From Bradyrhizobium sp. WSM3983 (lineage in GTDB: Bacteria > Pseudomonadota > Alphaproteobacteria > Rhizobiales > Xanthobacteraceae): 64,000 bases of DNA. The stretch covers positions 87,599-151,598 of the forward strand of contig NZ_AXAY01000025.1 in assembly GCF_000473045.1 (NCBI RefSeq), in the 5' to 3' direction. Every line of letters starts with the position of its first letter. Position 1 is the stretch's first letter. Both the position numbers and the translations under genes were made by a program. The notes below the pieces were generated by a model, which saw only the letters and a program-made list of their open reading frames with translations, had not been told where the DNA came from and searched no databases. Positions 40,274 through 49,833 of the stretch are shown here, piece after piece.

Positions 40274-41828
40274 TCAGCGCCTCGACCTCACCGCGAAACG
40301 CCTGCCGCGAGCCATCGCGCGAATAGAACATATGGCCGCCGGGATAGACGACGAACTTCACGCGCGACGTCACAAAGGCCGGCAGTTGGTCGAGCGCCCG
40401 CCTCGTGCCGAAATAGGGCGTGGCGAGATCGAACAGGCCGTGCGCGACCAGCACGTTCAGCTTCGCATCGGTGGCGAGGATCTGGCGCAACTCCGACAGC
40501 GATTGCGGTGGGTTGATGCCGCTGCCAAAGTCCCAGTTGCGCTCGACGGCACCGTTCAGGACTTCGTAAGAGCCGTCCGGCCGCCAGTTGAGTTTCCGCG
40601 TGAGAACATCGACGGCGGCACTCGTCAACGGGGCCTGGAGCGCATCGCCTGAGGGGTCGCCGAAGCGCGAGCTGCTCGAATCCGGATAGGGATCGAGGCC
40701 GCGCACGGAAGCATCGTAACGTCCGGTCACCATGCCGTTGTTGCGATCGAGCTCGCGGCGAAATTCGCCGACGTCGAAGCGACCGGCGAGCCTGCGGCTC
40801 ACCGCCTGGTCGATGCCGGTGAGCTCTGCGACCTTGTCGGCCAGACGATTGCTGGCCTCCTTGTCCGCCTTGCCCTTGACCAGATCTGCCAGAAATTCGC
40901 CGCGGGCGTAGGCCTCGACATCGGCGAGATCGGCGCGCTTGACCGGGCCCTTGGCTTCGCGCGCCACTGCGACATAGCTCGGCAAGGTCGCAACATATTG
41001 CAGGAGGCTCGTGCCGGTGAACTCGCGGAAATCCAGCAACGGCGACACCAGGATCAATCCCCTGACGCCGACGCCGGACTGAATCTGCAACTGGCGCACG
41101 ACCTTCGGCCCGCGAATGCCGCCATAGCTCTCGCCCGCGACGAATTTCGGCGAGGTCAGCCGATTGTGCTTCTCGAGCCAGCGGCGGATCACGAGGGCAA
41201 TCGAATTGACGTCGCCGTCGACCGAATAGAACCGCTTGCGCGCGTCCTCGCCGCTCGCGATGACGCGGCTGTAGCCGGTGCCGACGGGATCGATGAAGAC
41301 GAGATCAGTGAAATCCAGCCAGGTCTCCGCGTTCGGCTTCACCTCGGGCGAGGCCGACGGCGATAGCGCCTCGCCGTCGAGCGGCAGCCGCCACGGCCCG
41401 GCCACGCCGAACTGAAGCCACGCCGAGGACGCGCCGGGCCCACCGTTGAACAGAAACGTCACCGGGCGCGTGGCGCGATCGGCGCCATCGAGCTCGTAGG
41501 AGGTGGTGGCGATGTCGGCGAGCGGCTCCCCCTTGTCGTCGAACACACGGACGGAGCCGGCGGTCGCGGCGAAGTTGAGCGTCCGGCCCGGCAGATCGAG
41601 GGTCTGCTTGGTGGTCTGGTCTCCGGGGAGACGACGATCGGAGGCCGGTGGCGAAGCCTGCGCCGCATTCTGTGCATTGCCGCCGCGGCCGCCTTTCTGT
41701 CCCGCGGGCGCCGTCGCCTCGTTGCGCGGCTGCGGCGGATCGTCCGCAAGTGCCAGCCCCGCGAGCCCGAAAGTAGACACTGCCAACACCAGTCCCGCGC
41801 GGCGCAGCATCGGCAAGCCCATGACCAT
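40263..41828 (-). CDS. S10 serine carboxypeptidase-like protein
   Basis: 521 residues from ATG 41828 (GGAGAAC upstream). Signal peptide up to GLAGLALA, a Gln/Asn/Gly-rich linker, then the peptidase S10 set: FLFNGGPGASS (oxyanion), VAGESYGG (nucleophile Ser), DLATPYF (Asp) and GGHMFY (His). Exported; probably removes C-terminal residues from peptides. Confidence 0.85.
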   Translation of the reverse strand: MVMGLPMLRRAGLVLAVSTFGLAGLALADDPPQPRNEATAPAGQKGGRGGNAQNAAQASPPASDRRLPGDQTTKQTLDLPGRTLNFAATAGSVRVFDDKGEPLADIATTSYELDGADRATRPVTFLFNGGPGASSAWLQFGVAGPWRLPLDGEALSPSASPEVKPNAETWLDFTDLVFIDPVGTGYSRVIASGEDARKRFYSVDGDVNSIALVIRRWLEKHNRLTSPKFVAGESYGGIRGPKVVRQLQIQSGVGVRGLILVSPLLDFREFTGTSLLQYVATLPSYVAVAREAKGPVKRADLADVEAYARGEFLADLVKGKADKEASNRLADKVAELTGIDQAVSRRLAGRFDVGEFRRELDRNNGMVTGRYDASVRGLDPYPDSSSSRFGDPSGDALQAPLTSAAVDVLTRKLNWRPDGSYEVLNGAVERNWDFGSGINPPQSLSELRQILATDAKLNVLVAHGLFDLATPYFGTRRALDQLPAFVTSRVKFVVYPGGHMFYSRDGSRQAFRGEVEALIRE

Positions 41829-42072
41829 GATCGTTCTCCTCGCCCCCCACACTCGCAATACGTGATCGCAGCTATAGCCGCCAATTGCGACGGTTTGGGG
41901 GATCGGAGGCCCAGAAACGGCTTTCCGGGCCAACCAGCCCGGCTTTTGCCCTCAAATGGGACGCCTGGCCGACGGTGGCGTTTGCCTTGCCGGGCGGTCA
42001 TCCTCGACAATAGAGGCCCAGGTCGTATAGACGACCTCGGCGGATCTTTCTCGAGCCACCTGTCTGGAAGCC

Positions 42073-42852
42073 ATGACCAAGCCATCGCGATACGACCGGC
42101 TCGCCTTCGTCGCCAGCCCGAGCAGCGAAGCGCAGGCCGCCTTCAGGCAGCTTACCGATAGCTACGGCAATTGCGACCCGAACGAAGCCGACGTCGTGGT
42201 CGCGCTCGGCGGCGACGGCCTGATGCTCCAGACGTTGCACCAGCACATGCACACGGGAAAGCCGATCTACGGCATGCACCGCGGCACGGTCGGCTTCCTC
42301 ATGAACGAATACTCGACGGTCGACCTGCGCGCCCGGCTCGAGGCGGCGCATGAATCCGAAATCAACCCGCTGCTGATGCGCGCGACCGACGTCAACGATC
42401 GCGTTCACCTGCATCACGCCATCAACGAGGTCGCGCTGTTCCGGCAGACCCACCAGGCAGCGCGCCTGCGCATCCTGATCGATGAGCGCGAGCGCATGCC
42501 CGAGCTGATCGCCGACGGCATCATGGTGGCGACGCCGGCAGGCTCGACCGCCTATAATCTCTCCGCCCAGGGGCCGATCCTGCCGATTAACGCCGCGCTG
42601 CTGGCGCTGACACCGATCAGCGCTTTCCGGCCGCGGCGCTGGCGCGGCGCACTGCTGCCCAACACGGCCTATGTCGTGATCGAGGTGCTGGAAGACGACA
42701 AGCGCCCGGTGGCGGCAGTCGCCGACCATGACGAGGTGCGCGATGTTCGCCGCGTCGAGGTGCTCGCCGACAAGACCATTTCGATGGGGATGCTGTTCGA
42801 CCCTGGCCACAGCCTGGAAGAACGCATTCTGCGCGAGCAATTCGGCTCCTGA
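42073..42852 (+). CDS. nadK: NAD kinase
   Basis: 259 residues, usual for alphaproteobacterial NadK. GGDG at 46-49 (VVVALGGDGLML), HRGTVGFLMNEY, NEVALFRQ and the GDGIMVATPAGSTAYNLSAQ-type box (here ADGIMVATPAGSTAYNLSAQ) are diagnostic. Makes NADP+ from NAD+ and ATP in the cytoplasm. Not part of an obvious operon. Confidence 0.92.
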   Translation: MTKPSRYDRLAFVASPSSEAQAAFRQLTDSYGNCDPNEADVVVALGGDGLMLQTLHQHMHTGKPIYGMHRGTVGFLMNEYSTVDLRARLEAAHESEINPLLMRATDVNDRVHLHHAINEVALFRQTHQAARLRILIDERERMPELIADGIMVATPAGSTAYNLSAQGPILPINAALLALTPISAFRPRRWRGALLPNTAYVVIEVLEDDKRPVAAVADHDEVRDVRRVEVLADKTISMGMLFDPGHSLEERILREQFGS

Positions 42853-42948
42853 ACCGCCGGCCGGCGCCGCCGGAGGCCCGTTCGCAACGCTTCATTAACC
42901 CTCGGCACGATATGGTTAACGAAGGTTGACCGCTTTGGCCCGGGCGTC

Positions 42949-43494
42949 ATGTTTCGCATCGACTTCAACAAGCTGCGCTTTCTCGTCTGCGACGATAATC
43001 CGCATATGCGCCGCATTTTGCGGACGCTGCTGCATTCGTTCGGCGCGCGCGAGGTCTACGAGGCCGAGGACGGCGCGACCGCGCTTGAAATGTACAGCCA
43101 CTACGTGCCCGACATCGTCATCACCGACTGGGCAATGCCGATCTTCGACGGACTCGAGCTCGCGCAGATGATCCGGCAGCCGGAATCCAAGGGCAACCCC
43201 TACGCACCGATCATCATGCTGACCGGCCATTCCGAGAAGCGCCGCGTCACCGTCGCGCGCGATGCCGGCGTTACCGAATTCCTGGCCAAGCCAATCTCGG
43301 CCAAGGGCCTCTACCAGCGCATTCTCAACGTCGTCGCCAGTCCCCGGCCCTTCATCAAGACCAAGACCTATTTCGGCCCGGACCGGCGCCGCAACACCAA
43401 CTCCGCCTATATGGGCCCGGAGCGCCGCGTCGGCGAAAAGCACGAGGTGCTCCAGCAGCCCTCGCTGCTCGACAAGGCCCGCTCCTCCATCTAG
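42949..43494 (+). CDS. CheY-like response regulator with C-terminal tail
   Basis: 181 residues. Receiver domain (about 8-130) with Asp15/Asp16, phospho-acceptor Asp60 (VITDWAMP), Thr in MLTGHSE and Lys in FLAKPIS. After it come about 50 residues with two copies of a GP(D/E)RR motif (YFGPDRRRNT; YMGPERRVGE) and no DNA-binding domain. Acts by protein contact; the next gene encodes an Hpt protein, a likely phosphate partner (inferred). Confidence 0.85.
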   Translation: MFRIDFNKLRFLVCDDNPHMRRILRTLLHSFGAREVYEAEDGATALEMYSHYVPDIVITDWAMPIFDGLELAQMIRQPESKGNPYAPIIMLTGHSEKRRVTVARDAGVTEFLAKPISAKGLYQRILNVVASPRPFIKTKTYFGPDRRRNTNSAYMGPERRVGEKHEVLQQPSLLDKARSSI

Positions 43495-43524
43495 CGCAAC
43501 GTCTTACCCGGCGAGGCAGGCATC

Positions 43525-44103
43525 ATGGCGAAGAACAGCGCAAAGGACATCGAGGTCACGGCCTTCGCCACGCATCACGTGATCACGCAACCCAATCCGT
43601 TGCGCAAGGTGCTGCGCCGGGTCGAGGACAAGGACATGGACGATCCGATCGCACGCGCCGAGCAGGCGCTTGCCGATCTGTCCGGCGAGTTCAAGAGCTG
43701 GATGACGACCGAAGTCAACCGGCTGTCGTCTGCCTACGTCGCCATCCGCAATGACGGCTTCACCAAGGAGCGCCGCGACGAGCTGTTCCACGCCGCGCAC
43801 GACATCAAGGGCGACGCCGCCACGTTCGGCTTTCCAGCCGCGGCAGGAGTCGCCGAAAGCCTGTGCCGCGTCATCGAGCATGCGCCGGATCTGGAAAGAG
43901 TGCCGGCCGAGCTGTTCACGCACCACATCAACGCGATCCTCGCCATCGTGCATGAGAACACCAAGCTCGACAGCATCAGTGTCTCCGCCGAGCTCAGTCG
44001 CCGTCTGCGCAAGGTCGCCGACGACTATCTCGCCGACGTCAACCGCGACCGCCCCGAGCATCTCGAAGTGATCCTGGCGCCGAGCATCGTGCCGGCGGAG
44101 TAG
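43525..44103 (+). CDS. Hpt-domain phosphotransfer protein
   Basis: 192 residues. LFHAAHDIKGDAATFGFP carries the Hpt signature with His92; the rest is a four-helix bundle with an N-terminal extension. It can pass phosphate between a kinase and a receiver. It lies 31 bp after the CheY-like gene and upstream of a convergent DUF2336 gene, so these probably form a signalling set without a local kinase. Confidence 0.85.
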   Translation: MAKNSAKDIEVTAFATHHVITQPNPLRKVLRRVEDKDMDDPIARAEQALADLSGEFKSWMTTEVNRLSSAYVAIRNDGFTKERRDELFHAAHDIKGDAATFGFPAAAGVAESLCRVIEHAPDLERVPAELFTHHINAILAIVHENTKLDSISVSAELSRRLRKVADDYLADVNRDRPEHLEVILAPSIVPAE

Positions 44104-44126
44104 CAGTCTCTCGCTACGATAGGTAT

Positions 44127-44220
44127 CGTAGGGTGGGCAAAGCGAAGCGTGCCCACCAATCGAATCGCATTGTGTGGGTGGATGGTGGGCACGGCGCAGT
44201 GCGCCTTTGCCCACCCTACG
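44127..44220. repeat. REP-like long inverted repeat
   Basis: CGTAGGGTGGGCAAAG (44127-44142) pairs with CTTTGCCCACCCTACG (44205-44220); inside are GCGTGCCCACC and GGTGGGCACG as a second pair. A folded element between convergent genes; of the kind found many times in Bradyrhizobium genomes. Could also end transcription. Confidence 0.7.
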
Positions 44221-44228
44221 GCACCTGA

Positions 44229-45404
44229 CTACGCCGCGACCAGGTCGTCATACACCGGATCAACTGCGTCTTCCGCGACGAGCTCGTCGCAGAACAGCCT
44301 CGCCTCTTCGCGTGCGGATTCGGTGGCGAAGCGGCGCAGCAGGACCATGAGGGGCTCGGTGGCGCCGCGGTCGGTCTCGCAATGGGTGAGCACGCGCTCG
44401 ACCATGCGCCGGCGCAGCCGCGCCGCGGTGTCGTCGGTGTCGACAAAGCCCTGCTCGTGGCACGCATCGAGCGCGACCTGGAACGCCGCGAACGTCGCCT
44501 CGGGCAGCCCGGCGCGACGGAGTAGCGCGTGCAGGCTGTTGCCGCCGCGATCGTGTAGCAGTGCGGAGACGCGCGCGAGCGGCAGATCGGCGAGTTCAGC
44601 GAGCGCGGCATCAAACAATTCGAGATTGCTCGACAGCAGTGCGCGCAGGATCAGGCCCGCGGTGAGCTGGCCGGTGATCCGCAGATGCTTCACCAGGCCC
44701 TGCATGTCGTCGCCGCGCGAGCGCGCCGCGATGTTCATGGTGGAGCGATCGCGCGCCTCGGTCGTCATGCGCTCGGCACGGTCGGCGCTCAGCCAGTTCC
44801 GCGCCACGACGAATTGCGCCAGGGTCTCGGAGAGCTTTGCCACCAGCGCGGCGCGCGTTGCGGCTGGGATGTCGTCCAGCACCAGCATCGCCTCGCGGAT
44901 CGCGGCGAGATGGCCGTGACGCTCGACGATACGATTCCAGGAGAACGGCGCGAGCTCGGCGTGCGGATTTTCGATCAGCTCCAGCGCGGCCGCCGCGCAG
45001 CCGACCTCGGCGATGGCGGCGCAAACCGAGACCGGCAGCGCAATGCGGCGGGCGACCGCGCATTGCACCTCGTCATTGCCGGTCGCGACGATGTCGACGA
45101 GATCGGCATCGATCAGCAGCGGGGAATGTTCGAGCACGGGCAACGCCACGGTCGGCTGGTCTGCGGACAGCGCCCGCACGATCGACGCCGGCGCATCCGT
45201 GCTGCGCGCGAACGCCTCGGCCATCGCCTGCCGCACCAGCGGCGACGGATCGTCGAGCAGCATCAGCAGCGCGCCTTCGGCGGCGACACGGTCGTCGTGG
45301 GAAAGGTCCGAGATCAGCCAGGCCCGGGCCAATGCCCGCGTTGCCTCCGCCCGCTCACCGGCGGGCGCAGTCCTGATCCAATTGATAAACTGCCGAACAA
45401 TCAT
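44229..45404 (-). CDS. DUF2336 protein
   Basis: 391 residues, all-helical with HEAT-like repeats (LMLLDDPSPLVRQAMAEAFA; QCAVARRIALPVSVCAAIAE). The layout and length match DUF2336, a family limited to alphaproteobacteria and often near signalling genes. Molecular role unknown; repeats of this type bind proteins. Converges on the Hpt gene across the REP-like repeat. Confidence 0.8.
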   Translation of the reverse strand: MIVRQFINWIRTAPAGERAEATRALARAWLISDLSHDDRVAAEGALLMLLDDPSPLVRQAMAEAFARSTDAPASIVRALSADQPTVALPVLEHSPLLIDADLVDIVATGNDEVQCAVARRIALPVSVCAAIAEVGCAAAALELIENPHAELAPFSWNRIVERHGHLAAIREAMLVLDDIPAATRAALVAKLSETLAQFVVARNWLSADRAERMTTEARDRSTMNIAARSRGDDMQGLVKHLRITGQLTAGLILRALLSSNLELFDAALAELADLPLARVSALLHDRGGNSLHALLRRAGLPEATFAAFQVALDACHEQGFVDTDDTAARLRRRMVERVLTHCETDRGATEPLMVLLRRFATESAREEARLFCDELVAEDAVDPVYDDLVAA

Positions 45405-45564
45405 GGTGCTTCCGGCTTACGCAACGAAAAAAAGAAACGGTGACGGCTTGTCACCTGCAACACAAAATAAACTACGACGCTTAACAAAGCGTTCACCATA
45501 ACTGGCTGGTTTTATTGAGGATTTGTTAAAGGAGAAAAGCCGCGCAACGGCGCGGCAGCGCGCG

Positions 45565-46581
45565 CTAGCTCGAGAAGGCGCCGCTGCGATCGCTGAAGAG
45601 ATCGAGCGGTTGCGGCGGACGCACGTCGGGCGTCGCTGATGCAACCGAGGTGAACGAGGCGTTGTTGCCCCACAATTTCTGTACCGTCGTCGAGACAGGC
45701 TGCGTCGCATCGCCGGGCTGATAGATCGAACGGAATGCCGGCGTGACCGGCGCGCTGTCTGCAACCGTCGTCGACGATGTCGCGTTCACCGGCGTCATCC
45801 CGCGTGCGTCCGGGAAGGTCTGGAGATAGGCGGCGCCATTGACCATCGGCACGGTGGGCTGCACGCCGTTGGCGGCGGCAACCTGCGTGGTCGACGGCGT
45901 GTCGCCATACATCGCCATCGCGCTGCGCGTCGACTTCGCATTCGAGGCGCTGGCATAGCGCGCATTCAACACCGAATAGACTTCGGAGATGCTACGCGCA
46001 CGACCATCCCTGGCGTAGAAGATCGAACGGTTGGCGGAGGCCGCATTGGGAAACAGCCGCGCGCCGACCGCCTGCGGGTTGTCCTCGGCATTGGCGATCA
46101 GTTTCGCCGCGCCGCTGACGCCCATGAAATGCGCCATGTAGAGCTCGCTGTCGGACGGCCTGCGGCCGAGCAGACCGGTGAGCTTGAAGCTGTTGGACTG
46201 CGTCAGCGCCGCCGCCATGCTGGAAGCGGCCTCGGGATCGTCGCGCAGCTTCATGATCGAGCGCTTCATGAAGGGATCGTCGACGGTGTAAGTGCCGGAC
46301 GACGTCCGGGTGATCGCGTCGGAATAACTGCCATAGCCGAGCTGGGTGCCGGCCTCCTTCACCGTGCCAAGCCAGGTCTGGTCGATGAACTGATAGAGGC
46401 CGTGAGCGGATGAGGTGCTGGCGCCGGCCGACGGATCGAAATCCGATTCCATCTTGGCGGTGGTCAGCATGTATTCGAAGCTGACGCCGGTCTGGCTCGA
46501 GGCCTGCTTGATCGCGCCCGCGACGCGCCGCGATGAGTCGGTTGCGGCCGTCTGCGAGGCACTGGAATTGTCGACCGACAT
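45565..46581 (-). CDS. SLT-domain lytic transglycosylase-like protein
   Basis: 338 residues from ATG 46581. The N-terminal 200 residues carry the SLT fold: TAKMESDFDP with catalytic Glu, GASTSSAHGLYQFIDQTWLG and ELYMAHFMGVSGAAK. The C-terminal 140 residues are Ser/Thr/Ala-rich and probably disordered. Cuts peptidoglycan, perhaps for flagellum or secretion assembly (inferred). No N-terminal signal peptide is visible. Confidence 0.8.
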   Translation of the reverse strand: MSVDNSSASQTAATDSSRRVAGAIKQASSQTGVSFEYMLTTAKMESDFDPSAGASTSSAHGLYQFIDQTWLGTVKEAGTQLGYGSYSDAITRTSSGTYTVDDPFMKRSIMKLRDDPEAASSMAAALTQSNSFKLTGLLGRRPSDSELYMAHFMGVSGAAKLIANAEDNPQAVGARLFPNAASANRSIFYARDGRARSISEVYSVLNARYASASNAKSTRSAMAMYGDTPSTTQVAAANGVQPTVPMVNGAAYLQTFPDARGMTPVNATSSTTVADSAPVTPAFRSIYQPGDATQPVSTTVQKLWGNNASFTSVASATPDVRPPQPLDLFSDRSGAFSS

Positions 46582-46695
46582 GATGGCGTGACCGGCCCGC
46601 GCGGCGTTTGAACGGCGCCGGCAATGCGGGCGCCCGATCGTCTCACCGTGGGACAATTATGGTTAACGCGGGGTTAATTCGGTGACAGCTCCTTG

Positions 46696-46824
46696 CCCCG
46701 GGTCATCCCGGAACATTGCGCTGCGATGAGCCCGGAATCCATTCCACCGCGCGTGATGCCGCGTGATGGATTCTCAGGTGCGCAATTGCGCACCGTAGAT
46801 CGCGCTGCGCACGCCCCGGAATGA
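46696..46824. repeat. REP-like palindromic element
   Basis: Starts CCCCGGGTCATCCCGG and ends CCCCGGAATGACGG, with an inner pair GGAATCCATTCC / GATGGATTC and GTGCGCAATTGCGCAC. Fills most of the gap between the transglycosylase and hisI. Typical dispersed element of this genus. Confidence 0.55.
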
Positions 46825-46831
46825 CGGAGAG

Positions 46832-47254
46832 CTACTTCTTATAAACTGCATCCGGATCGAACAGCCGGTCAGCATCGACGAAGACGAGCTTCGCACCGCC
46901 GCCCTCGGCCTCGACCTTGCGATAGAAACAGGATCGGCGACCGGTGTGGCAGGCCGCGCCGATCTGCTCGACGCGAAGCCAGACTGCGTCCTGGTCGCAA
47001 TCGGTGCGGATCTCGACCACGTGCTGGGTCTGACCTGAGGTCTCACCTTTTCGCCACAAGACATTGCGCGAGCGGCTGAAGTACCAGGCTTCGCCGGTGG
47101 CAATGGTCTTGCGCAACGCCTCGTCATTCATATGCGCGACCATAAGCACGTCACCGGTGGCGACGTCGGTCGCCACGCAGGTCACAAGGCCATTGGCATC
47201 GAACTTGGGGAGGAAGACCAGGCCTTCCTCGATTTCGTGGGAGTGAGCGGACAC
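46832..47254 (-). CDS. hisI: Phosphoribosyl-AMP cyclohydrolase
   Basis: 140 residues, the length of a monofunctional HisI. VLMVAHMNDEAL, SRSRNVLWRKGETSGQ, the Asp-rich zinc/magnesium site RTDCDQDAVWL and CHTGRRSCFYR are diagnostic. Opens the purine ring of PR-AMP in histidine synthesis. It lies 27 bp after folE on the same strand; both enzymes open purine-type rings with zinc. Confidence 0.92.
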   Translation of the reverse strand: MSAHSHEIEEGLVFLPKFDANGLVTCVATDVATGDVLMVAHMNDEALRKTIATGEAWYFSRSRNVLWRKGETSGQTQHVVEIRTDCDQDAVWLRVEQIGAACHTGRRSCFYRKVEAEGGGAKLVFVDADRLFDPDAVYKK

Positions 47255-47281
47255 GACACACCTCGCCAGTTAATCGCGAGG

Positions 47282-47974
47282 TCAGCGCGCCATGCCTCGC
47301 ACCATGGACAGGAAGCGGGCCTGCTCCGCCGGATTGTCGCGGAACATGCCGGTGTAGCGGCTGGTGAAGGTGGAGGCGCCATGCTTGGCGACGCCGCGCA
47401 CCGACATGCAGGTATGCTCGGCCTCGATCAGGACGGCAACGCCACGCGGCTTCATGATCTCGTCGATCGCCGCTGCGATCTGCGCCGTCAGATGCTCCTG
47501 GGTCTGGAGCCGGCGGGCGAAGATGTCGGTCAGGCGCGCAAGCTTCGACAGGCCGACGACGCGTTCCACCGGCGTATAGGCGATGTGCGCCTTGCCATAG
47601 AACGGCATCATGTGATGCTCGCATTGCGAGGTGAACTCGATGTCGCGCACGAGCACGAAGTCGTCATAGCCGGCGGTCTCGCCAAAGGTGCGGTCGAGCA
47701 CCTCGGCGGGGCACTGGTGGTAGCCCTGATAGAGTTCGTCGAAGGCCTCGACCACGCGGCGCGGTGTGTCGAGCAGGCCCTCGCGCTCGGTGTTCTCGCC
47801 GATATAGGCGAGCAGCGTCTTCACCGCCGCTTCCGCCTCGGCGCGCGCCGGGCGCGGCTGGTCGGCGCGAACGGCGGCAGCGAGGAATTCGGAAGGATCA
47901 AGCTCTGCCGGGCGGCTCTCGGGCTGCCGGTCGGAAGGCTTGTTCGGGCGGATGGATTTGATCGTAGCGTCCAT
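47282..47974 (-). CDS. folE: GTP cyclohydrolase I
   Basis: 230 residues from ATG 47974. The N-terminal 50 residues are a variable extension; the rest holds GENTEREGLLDTPRRV, FTSQCEHHMMPFYGKAHIAY (zinc Cys and His), GLSKLARL and HTCMSVRGV. Converts GTP to dihydroneopterin triphosphate, first step of folate synthesis. Divergent from the Fe-S scaffold gene across a 243-bp gap that must hold both promoters. Confidence 0.93.
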   Translation of the reverse strand: MDATIKSIRPNKPSDRQPESRPAELDPSEFLAAAVRADQPRPARAEAEAAVKTLLAYIGENTEREGLLDTPRRVVEAFDELYQGYHQCPAEVLDRTFGETAGYDDFVLVRDIEFTSQCEHHMMPFYGKAHIAYTPVERVVGLSKLARLTDIFARRLQTQEHLTAQIAAAIDEIMKPRGVAVLIEAEHTCMSVRGVAKHGASTFTSRYTGMFRDNPAEQARFLSMVRGMAR

Positions 47975-48217
47975 GTCTACTCCGTTCGACGGCCTTGCGG
48001 CCGGAGTGTCACCGGCAGACGGGGCGGACAAGCCGCCGGACGCCTGAAGAGAACAGTATTTGGCGAAAGCGGTCCCTTGGCAATAACGCCGGCAACGCAA
48101 ATCCGGACCAACGCCGACGCACCGCCGGGCTGTTTTTCCGCCAGTTCCAGCCCTATATAGGACCGTGGACGGCGCCCGCCAAGGCCGATTGGGTGCGGAA
48201 GTGTTGGACTCCATCAC

Positions 48218-48673
48218 ATGCTGAATGACATCTATAACAAGCGGATCATCGAGCTGGCCGGCAATATTCCGCGCCTCGGACGGTTGTCGGCCCCCGATGC
48301 AACCGCCACCGCCCATTCCAAGCTGTGCGGCTCGACCGTGAAGATCGACCTCAAGATGGAGGGCGATACCGTCACCGACTTCGCACATGACGTGAAGGCC
48401 TGCGCGCTGGGCCAGGCCTCTTCATCCATCATGGCAAGTCACGTGGTCGGCTCGACTGCGAGCGAACTCCGTGAGTTACGCGAAACCGTTCGCAAGATGC
48501 TGAAAGAGAATGGTGCGCCTCCCGAAGGCAAGTGGGAGGAAATCAAATTCCTCGAGCCGGTCCGCGACTACAAGGCGCGCCACGCCTCGACGCTGCTGAC
48601 CTTCGATGCCGTGGTCGATGCGATCGGCCAGATCGAGGCCAAGGCGAAGCAGCCGGCCACCGCGCAAGGCTGA
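48218..48673 (+). CDS. Fe-S cluster scaffold, IscU/NifU-N-like
   Basis: 151 residues. KLCGSTVKIDLKMEGDTVTD and KACALGQASSSIMASHVVG give the cysteines and CALGQA box of the NifU_N/IscU-like family. Alphaproteobacterial members of this branch lack the third cysteine at the usual place and their role in cluster transfer is less studied. Cytoplasmic. Confidence 0.8.
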   Translation: MLNDIYNKRIIELAGNIPRLGRLSAPDATATAHSKLCGSTVKIDLKMEGDTVTDFAHDVKACALGQASSSIMASHVVGSTASELRELRETVRKMLKENGAPPEGKWEEIKFLEPVRDYKARHASTLLTFDAVVDAIGQIEAKAKQPATAQG

Positions 48674-48689
48674 GAGCGGACTGAAGCTC

Positions 48690-49592
48690 TTACTTCTGCG
48701 ACGGCGCAGCCGGTGCTGTGGCCGCGCTACCCGTGGGCACCACGGCCTCCGCCGTCTTGGTCGACTTGGCTGGCTGCACCTGCTCTCCGCCGAACCTTGC
48801 CTGCGTCTTCGGCGCAAGCTCCGCCACTGCAGGCGCCGTGACGTCCACATGCGGCAGCACGTCCGCCACCAGATCAGTCGTCACGAGATTGGTCAGCTTC
48901 AGCTCGGCGACGTCCAGCTCATGCAGATCTTCCCAGGGCGGCACGTTAAGCGCGAGCGACAGCAGGTCCCCCGCTCCACCCATGTCAAAGGTGTATTTGG
49001 CGAGCCGCCCGATGTCGCGTTCCACGATCATCAAATCCTGCGCGCTGTAGCTCGCAGCCTTGGCGTCGTCGGCACGGTCGCCCATCCAGATCTGATGGAC
49101 GCGAACATGAGCCGCTTCCGGCACGTAGCGCTTCTTTCCGGCCAGCAGCAGGAACACGCACATGGACTCGCAATAAGCTTCCGAGGCGACCGCGGGACGG
49201 GCGCCCTGCCCGCCGCCGCTTTGCTGCGTGATGCCGACGGTGGTGAGAAGGCCGAGATTGCGGAAGCGCCGGCCGAGGGTGATGGCGTCGTTGACGGAAC
49301 CGCCGCTGGAGTCGAGCACGACGGTCGCGCCGCCGAGCTGGCGCCCGCGGGCGAAGTCGTCGAAATCCTTCGGTGTATTGGCAGTGATGATGCCGACCGC
49401 GCTGACCCAGCCGCGGCAGTTGGGCTCGCAGGCGACCCAGCCAAACTTCATCGGCAGCTTGCGCTCTTCGAGCGAGGCACCGGCACGAGCCGACGAGCCT
49501 AAGGTCGCGACGGCGCCTGCCAACACGATACCACAAGCAGCGGTTCCCACTAGCAACCAGCCGCGAAGGTTGAACGACTTCAGAAGTTTCAA
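48690..49592 (-). CDS. ClpP-like fold exported protein
   Basis: 300 residues from TTG 49592, with GGAAGGG at ribosome-site distance; the frame is open to 49616. N-terminal signal or anchor (LLVGTAACGIVLAGAVATLG), then a ClpP/crotonase-type region: TVVLDSSGGSVNDAITLGRR and EAYCESMCVFLLLAGKKRYV with the Ser in the usual nucleophile place. HVHQI-type His is at HVRVHQI. Likely a periplasmic Ser peptidase-like protein; activity not certain. Confidence 0.7.
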   Translation of the reverse strand: MKLLKSFNLRGWLLVGTAACGIVLAGAVATLGSSARAGASLEERKLPMKFGWVACEPNCRGWVSAVGIITANTPKDFDDFARGRQLGGATVVLDSSGGSVNDAITLGRRFRNLGLLTTVGITQQSGGGQGARPAVASEAYCESMCVFLLLAGKKRYVPEAAHVRVHQIWMGDRADDAKAASYSAQDLMIVERDIGRLAKYTFDMGGAGDLLSLALNVPPWEDLHELDVAELKLTNLVTTDLVADVLPHVDVTAPAVAELAPKTQARFGGEQVQPAKSTKTAEAVVPTGSAATAPAAPSQK

Positions 49593-49833
49593 ACTGATCC
49601 CTTCCCCAAGCCCCAATTGGCGCGATTATCCCCGCTTCGCGCTCGATGAGTCGATCATACAGATGTATGTTTCCACGAGCGTCACAAAAATGGTATCCGG
49701 AGGACTACAGCTCGTCCATACGACTTGCTGCACTGCTCCCTAAAAACATGCAAAATATGGCGCGCGCGCAACGGGTCGAAGTTCCCTGCGCAGGAACCGC
49801 GCGTTTAGGGCAGAGATTTGTAGCAGAGCGCAC

